Source: Candidatus Methanoperedens sp. (GTDB lineage: Archaea; Halobacteriota; Methanosarcinia; Methanosarcinales; Methanoperedenaceae). From it: DNA of 51,335 bases. Made by a program: the position numbers and the translations under genes. How positions within the stretch are numbered: the first letter of the stretch is position 1; each line of letters begins with the position of its first letter. Location of the stretch: assembly GCA_030650845.1 (NCBI GenBank), contig JAUSDC010000032.1:1-51335 (forward strand), read 5' to 3'. The notes under the pieces were generated by a model, which saw nothing but the letters and a program-made list of their open reading frames with translations, did no database searches and had not been told where the DNA came from. Shown piece by piece: positions 50,886-51,335 of the stretch.

Positions 50886-51055
50886 TGAGTATGATGGATT
50901 TTATGAGTGCAGAGACATCATCGAATACCCTTGTGGTCGTAGTGATAATATTCGGTCTCATTTCAGTTTTTCTGGGCTACATGATGCTTACAGAACTCAA
51001 AGAAACAAGAAAAGCCATCGAGAGGATGGAAAAAGTCCTGAAGACCGTGGAGTAG
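50885..51055 (+). CDS. Small single-span membrane protein
   Basis: The 56-residue product has one hydrophobic segment (VVVVIIFGLISVFLGYMM at about 17-36) followed by a charged helix (LKETRKAIERMEKVLKTVE) that could form a coiled coil. The start ATG overlaps the regulator stop (TAATG). It is followed after 4 bp by the disulfide oxidoreductase gene. It is too small to assign a function. The position inside a tight operon supports that it is real. Confidence 0.72.
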   Translation: MSMMDFMSAETSSNTLVVVVIIFGLISVFLGYMMLTELKETRKAIERMEKVLKTVE

Positions 51056-51059
51056 AACA

Positions 51060-51335
51060 GTGATATCTGATCTGGAAAAAGACGTCATAAAGAAAAAATT
51101 TACAACTCTTGTGAACGATGTAGAGCTTTGTCAATTTCACCCAGGAGTATGAGTGCCAGTTCTGCAAAGAAGCACGGGATATTGTTCTTCAGCTGGGCGC
51201 CATGTCGCCCAAGATAAAGGCGAAAGTCTTTGATTTTGTCAATAATGGTGATGATGTAACGAAATTTAACATAAAAAAAATACCTGCGATAGCAATTATT
51301 GGAAAACAGGATTATGGCATAAGGTATTATGGTGT
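51060..51335 (+). pseudogene. Protein disulfide oxidoreductase (glutaredoxin-like), frameshifted and cut by window edge
   Basis: The first 24 codons from GTG 51060 (VISDLEKDVIKKKFTTLVND) and a second frame from about 51136 (FTQEYECQFCKEARDIVLQL, then VTKFNIKKIPAIAIIGK) together give the N-terminal thioredoxin fold of an archaeal Pdo-type protein, with active site CQFC and the cis-proline region IPAIAI. Removing one T from the run TTT at 51127-51129 restores one frame through DVELVNFTQEYEC. Either the gene is broken by a 1-bp insertion or the base is a sequence error. The second thioredoxin fold would lie beyond the window. Confidence 0.8.

Overview
The window looks like chromosomal DNA of a cytochrome-bearing methanogenic or methane-oxidising archaeon of the Methanosarcinales. 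A 'Candidatus Methanoperedens' (ANME-2d)-like organism is my best guess, but this is inference. The archaeal markers are formylmethanofuran:H4MPT formyltransferase (ftr), CDP-archaeol synthase, an archaetidylinositol-phosphate synthase next to inositol-phosphate synthase, SecF-SecD in archaeal order, a class I CCA-adding enzyme, Kae1 and Bud32, the siroheme-dependent (Ahb) heme pathway, and an 11-heme cytochrome with a PGF-CTERM-like tail.

Layout. 1-2.4 kb: the end of a type I restriction-modification locus (hsdM followed by a DUF1016-type nuclease cut by the window edge), richer in G+C than what follows. 2.4-4.8 kb: an AT-rich accessory patch with four small genes (DUF1059-like, CMD/AhpD-like, DUF4242-like, PAS) between two 85-bp copies of the same gene tail. 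4.8-13.2 kb: amidohydrolase, UspA, a four-CBS protein, pyrE-carS-dCMP deaminase, secFD, tRNA-Thr and a large unrecognised protein whose 5' end looks cut. 13.4-21.9 kb: flavodoxin plus zinc ribbon, hemA-sirC-ahbB, archaetidylinositol genes, a TldE-like protein and an HhH radical SAM protein. 22-29.4 kb: a MazF-type toxin module, cca, a CcdA/thioredoxin fusion facing a DsbA-like protein, ahbD-ahbA, and a DUF4143 ATPase. 29.4-42.8 kb: cobamide genes (cobD, cbiB), an ADP-ribosylglycohydrolase, ftr, UPF0058, a MoeA fusion, kae1/bud32, ACT plus UPF0210, and a Kef-type antiporter. 43-47 kb: the multiheme cytochrome diverging from hemL-hemC-cobA. 47-51.3 kb: a second accessory patch with two gene fragments meeting head to head, a RelE-type toxin module, GC-rich hairpins, a Met-rich PepSY protein, and an ArsR-type operon ending in a frameshifted disulfide oxidoreductase gene.

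How the genes fit together. The strongest theme is tetrapyrrole and cytochrome supply. HemA, HemL, HemC, CobA, the SirC-type dehydrogenase, AhbA, AhbB and AhbD cover most steps from glutamyl-tRNA to heme b; hemB, hemD and ahbC are not in the window. CbiB and CobD serve cobamide synthesis. CcdA, DsbA-like and Pdo-like proteins could handle the thiol chemistry needed for c-type cytochromes, one of which is encoded here.

The most unusual signals are a dispersed hairpin family built from about 10-bp AACGAACT units, one copy of which supplies the last codons and stop of the moeA-like gene; a probable AUA start codon in a UPF0058 gene; an 18-bp perfect palindrome over the ahbD promoter; duplicated gene tails with synonymous differences; and palindromic in-frame repeats in the DUF1016 gene. 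I found no CRISPR array, no intact insertion sequence and no rRNA.
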